NCBI GenBank assembly: GCA_023389005.1
Contig: JAEWFE010000148.1
Coordinates: 1-6,587, forward strand
Length of the DNA stretch: 6,587 bases
Source: Bacillota bacterium
GTDB lineage: Bacteria; Bacillota; Bacilli; Lactobacillales; Enterococcaceae
Direction: 5' to 3'
Shown here piece by piece: positions 4,388 to 6,587 of the stretch (its first letter is position 1; the number at the start of each line of letters is the position of its first letter). Made by a program: the position numbers and the translations under genes. The notes below the pieces were generated by a model that was not told where the DNA came from, made no database searches, and was given only the letters and a program-made list of their open reading frames with translations.

Positions 4388-5038
4388 TTACATAATCGTA
4401 TTCGTTAGTACAACATCAACTAACTCATAATCATCGCTAGTTAATACTGCTTTCACCTTTTCTGTATCCTTAGTTGCTAATTGAATTTCCACAAAGATTC
4501 CTTTAGATAAACGATTAACCACTATAGTTTCAATATTCATTTGGGCATCTGCCAGTTCCTTAGCAATTACCGCTAAAATACCATGATGTTCCTTAGTGAT
4601 TTTTAGTGTAACTCTGACGCCACCATTTTCATAACCAGAAATCTTTAAAAAGGCATCAAAAATATCGTTATTCGTGATAATGCCCACCAATTGATTCTCT
4701 TCCATTACAGGTAAGACCCCGATGGATTTTGTACGCATCACTTTTATAGCGTCTTCCAACAATGCATCAGCCTCAATTGTTGTCACATCGGTTAACATGA
4801 CATCGCCAACCTTAGTTTTATTAATTAAATAATTCAGTTCAAATACACTTAAACTAGTTGCTTTTGATGGCATGGATTCTTGAATAACTCCCTGTGTAAT
4901 CAACCCTACCAATTGATTATTCTCTATCACTGGTAAACGATGAATATCATGCTTTTTCATCAAGTCAATCGCATCGAAAATTGGTGTATCTGGTGTTACG
5001 GTAATTAATTTTTCCGTCATAAAATCTCTTACAGTCAT
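4388..5038 (-). CDS. CBS-CBS-ACT domain protein (AcuB-like), liv operon member
   Basis: Two tandem CBS motifs (about residues 2-55 and 77-132) form a Bateman module of the type that binds adenine nucleotides. They are followed by an ACT domain (about 141-214) of the type that binds amino acids. Typical CBS features are DFMTEKLITVTPDTPI with HRLPVIENNQLVGLIT, and VGDVMLTDVTTIEA with GVLPVMEENQLVGIIT. No enzyme or DNA-binding domain is present. Such proteins are often called AcuB after the Bacillus acetoin gene, but the context here is branched-chain amino acid uptake, and similar genes follow livF in streptococci. The start ATG lies 3 bases after the livF stop, with AGGGGG (5046-5051) inside the end of livF, so translation is coupled. 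Inference: it senses energy state and/or a branched-chain amino acid and adjusts the transporter. It is not shown to act in acetoin use. Confidence 0.92.
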   Translation of the reverse strand: MTVRDFMTEKLITVTPDTPIFDAIDLMKKHDIHRLPVIENNQLVGLITQGVIQESMPSKATSLSVFELNYLINKTKVGDVMLTDVTTIEADALLEDAIKVMRTKSIGVLPVMEENQLVGIITNNDIFDAFLKISGYENGGVRVTLKITKEHHGILAVIAKELADAQMNIETIVVNRLSKGIFVEIQLATKDTEKVKAVLTSDDYELVDVVLTNTIM

Positions 5039-5041
5039 GGT

Positions 5042-5743
5042 TTAACCCCCTAGATATGCTTTACGTACAGCTTCACTTGTCAATAGCTCTTTTCCTGTAC
5101 CTTCTAATACAATTTTTCCAGTTTCTAATACGTAGCCGCGATTGGCGATTGATAAGGCCATTTTCGCATTTTGCTCAATCAATAAGACTGTCGTACCTTG
5201 CGCTTGAATTTCTTGAATGATAGAAAAGATTTCCTTGATAAAAATCGGTGCAAGCCCCATTGAAGGCTCATCCAATAATAAAAGTTTTGGCTTAGACATC
5301 AAAGCACGTCCCATTGCAAGCATCTGTTGTTCCCCACCGGATAAAGTCGCAGCATCTTGATTACGACGTTCCTTTAAAATTGGAAACTTCGCGAAAATCT
5401 GTTCAAAATCATCTTTAAGGGTACTATCTTTTCGTAAAAAAGCACCCATATCTAAATTTTCTTGCACAGTTAAGCCACTAAAAACATGACGCCCTTCAGG
5501 AACTTGAGATAAGCCATCAGCAACAATTTTTTGTGGAGCAGCTTTCTCAATATTTTTTCCTTCAAAGATAATTTGGCCATTTGAAGGACGAACTAGACCA
5601 GATATTGTTCTTAAAATCGTCGTCTTGCCTGCACCATTGGCACCAATCAGGGAAACAATTTCGCCTTGTTTGACTTCAAAACTGACATTATGAACAGCTT
5701 GAATCATGCCATAATGAACAGATAAATCTTGTACTTTTAGCAT
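5042..5743 (-). CDS. livF: Branched-chain amino acid ABC transporter, ATP-binding protein LivF
   Basis: One of the two cytoplasmic ATPases of the LivFGHM importer for leucine, isoleucine and valine. Walker A is GANGAGKT (34-41), the Q-loop glutamine is Q80 in LSQVPEGRHVF, the ABC signature is LSGGEQ (134-139) and Walker B is LLLLDEP (154-160). The switch position is Q191 in IEQNA instead of histidine, which is normal for LivF and separates it from LivG. The length (233 aa) is typical. The ATG at 5741-5743 shares one base with the livG stop (TAATG), and AGGAGGGG at 5751-5758 gives a very strong ribosome binding site inside livG. The gene lies in the order livM-livG-livF-CBS/ACT. Substrate specificity is inferred from the family and operon; close relatives carry other amino acids or urea. 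Confidence 0.94.
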   Translation of the reverse strand: MLKVQDLSVHYGMIQAVHNVSFEVKQGEIVSLIGANGAGKTTILRTISGLVRPSNGQIIFEGKNIEKAAPQKIVADGLSQVPEGRHVFSGLTVQENLDMGAFLRKDSTLKDDFEQIFAKFPILKERRNQDAATLSGGEQQMLAMGRALMSKPKLLLLDEPSMGLAPIFIKEIFSIIQEIQAQGTTVLLIEQNAKMALSIANRGYVLETGKIVLEGTGKELLTSEAVRKAYLGG

Positions 5744-6519
5744 TACATTTCCCCTCCTAGATACGCTTCAATAACTTTTGGATTATTCTTGATTTCAGTT
5801 GGTGTCCCATGGGCAATGACGCGTCCATATTCCAACACATAAATTCGTTCGCATACATCCATAACCAAACTCATATCATGTTCGATTAAGATAATGGTTA
5901 GCCCAAATTCACGTTGGATTTTTCTGATTAATTCGGTTAATTCAGCAGTTTCTTGTGGATTCATCCCAGCAGCTGGCTCATCTAAAAATAAAATTTTCGG
6001 CTCAGTCGCTAATGCCCGGACAATTTCCAAACGTCTTTGTTCCCCATAAGGCAAGTTTTTGGCTAAGGTATTGACTTTCTGATCTAAATCAAAAATTGCT
6101 AATAAATCTTTGGCTTTTTGTCGCATCTCTTCATCATTTTTATAAAACTGTGGTAACCGTAAAATGCTTGAAAATACCCCTTTAGCATGTTTGGTATTCA
6201 TGGCAATCAAAACATTATCCATGACCGTTAGCTCTTTAAATAGACGAATATTTTGAAAAGTACGTGATAAGCCTAAATCCGCAATCTTGTATGGTTTCAT
6301 GCCATTTAAACGATTTTCCTTACCTTCAACAGTAAATAAGACATCACCTTCAGAAGGGACATACACACCCGTCAATAAATTGAACAAGGTCGTTTTGCCA
6401 GCCCCATTTGGACCGATTAAGCCAACTAGTTCATTTTCTTCTAAAGTTAGATTCACATGCGAGACAGCAGTAAGCCCACCAAAATTTTTAGTTAAATTTT
6501 TAACGTCCAACAGAGGCAT
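5743..6519 (-). CDS. livG: Branched-chain amino acid ABC transporter, ATP-binding protein LivG
   Basis: The second ATPase of the Liv importer, expected to pair with LivF beneath the LivH/LivM channel. Counted from the ATG at 6517-6519, Walker A is GPNGAGKT (36-43), the Q-loop is at Q89 in RTFQNIRLF, the signature is the LivG-type LPYGEQRR (156-163), Walker B is ILFLDEP (176-182) and the switch histidine is H214 in IEHD. The C-terminal GTPTEI...EAYLG tail is typical of this subfamily. The length is 258 aa. The open frame extends to TTG at 6552, but AAAGGAG (6529-6535) is 9 bases before the chosen ATG and only 3 before another ATG at 6523-6525, so those two are the candidates. The gene overlaps the end of livM by 20 bases and livF by one base. 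Confidence 0.94.
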   Translation of the reverse strand: MPLLDVKNLTKNFGGLTAVSHVNLTLEENELVGLIGPNGAGKTTLFNLLTGVYVPSEGDVLFTVEGKENRLNGMKPYKIADLGLSRTFQNIRLFKELTVMDNVLIAMNTKHAKGVFSSILRLPQFYKNDEEMRQKAKDLLAIFDLDQKVNTLAKNLPYGEQRRLEIVRALATEPKILFLDEPAAGMNPQETAELTELIRKIQREFGLTIILIEHDMSLVMDVCERIYVLEYGRVIAHGTPTEIKNNPKVIEAYLGGEM

Positions 6520-6587
6520 TGACATCGTCTCCTTTCTTCGTGAATTTATCAATGATACGTTTCACTGAAAATTCCCATGTACCTAAT
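6500..6587 (-). CDS. livM: C-terminal end of branched-chain amino acid permease LivM (runs off right edge)
   Basis: A reading frame open from the right edge to TAA at 6500-6502 codes for 28 residues, starting LGTWEFSVKRI and ending DDVNASVGR. The charged, lysine-rich tail and its position directly before livG fit the cytoplasmic C-terminus of LivM, one of the two membrane subunits of the importer. It overlaps livG by 20 bases in another frame. Identity rests mainly on context, since no membrane segment is inside the window. Confidence 0.72.
   Translation of the reverse strand, partial: LGTWEFSVKRIIDKFTKKGDDVNASVGR
6529..6535 (-). promoter_or_regulatory. Ribosome binding site of livG inside livM
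   Basis: AAAGGAG on the minus strand is 9 bases from the ATG at 6517-6519 and 3 bases from the ATG at 6523-6525. It lies within the longer TTG-initiated frame, which argues against the 11-residue N-terminal extension. Confidence 0.65.

Noticed and set aside
6520..6552. Longer LivG beginning at TTG 6552
   Set aside because: The extension contains the AAAGGAG ribosome binding site and lies inside livM; other LivG proteins begin near the M-P-L-L residues.
6287..6568. Plus-strand open frame opposite livG
   Set aside because: It is antisense to the conserved Walker A region of LivG; its apparent coding reflects the constraint on the real gene.

Overview
The window is a low-GC, AT-rich stretch of a Gram-positive chromosome. 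Strong AGGAGG-type ribosome binding sites, TTGACA/TATAAT-type promoters, comFA/comFC, a DUF2969-type protein, tRNA genes without encoded CCA and a liv operon ending in a CBS-ACT gene all point to Lactobacillales, most like Enterococcaceae or a near relative. The genus cannot be fixed from the sequence alone. Apart from yigZ, every gene lies on the minus strand.

Left block (1-2735): the late-competence pair comFA-comFC (comFC runs off the left edge) codes for the ATPase and partner protein thought to power uptake of single-stranded DNA. Upstream of it is a lone PTS EIIB protein with its own promoter and a strong terminator. Divergent from that is yigZ, an IMPACT/UPF0029 family protein. The comF/yigZ pairing is familiar from other Firmicutes; the lone EIIB gene sits between them.

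Middle block (2736-3990): a two-way terminator separates yigZ from a convergent GntR/HutC-type regulator with its own extended -10 promoter. Upstream lies a tRNA operon of four genes, read Tyr-Gln-Tyr-Gln, made by tandem duplication of a Tyr-Gln unit. It has a clear promoter and terminator.

Right block (4048-6587): a small DUF2969-type gene is followed by the 3' end of a branched-chain amino acid ABC transporter operon: livM (C-terminal end only), livG, livF, then a CBS-CBS-ACT ('AcuB-like') gene. Stops and starts overlap or lie 3 bases apart, so this is one translationally coupled unit ending at a strong hairpin.

Several starts needed correction: comFA, the EIIB gene, the DUF2969 gene and livG all have longer open frames opening with GTG or TTG, but ribosome binding sites and promoters support shorter products. 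I see no mobile element, CRISPR array or plainly novel defence or biosynthetic system. The most interesting points are the orphan EIIB, a possible competence-type promoter before comFA, the CBS-ACT protein tied to the Liv transporter, and the recent tRNA duplication.
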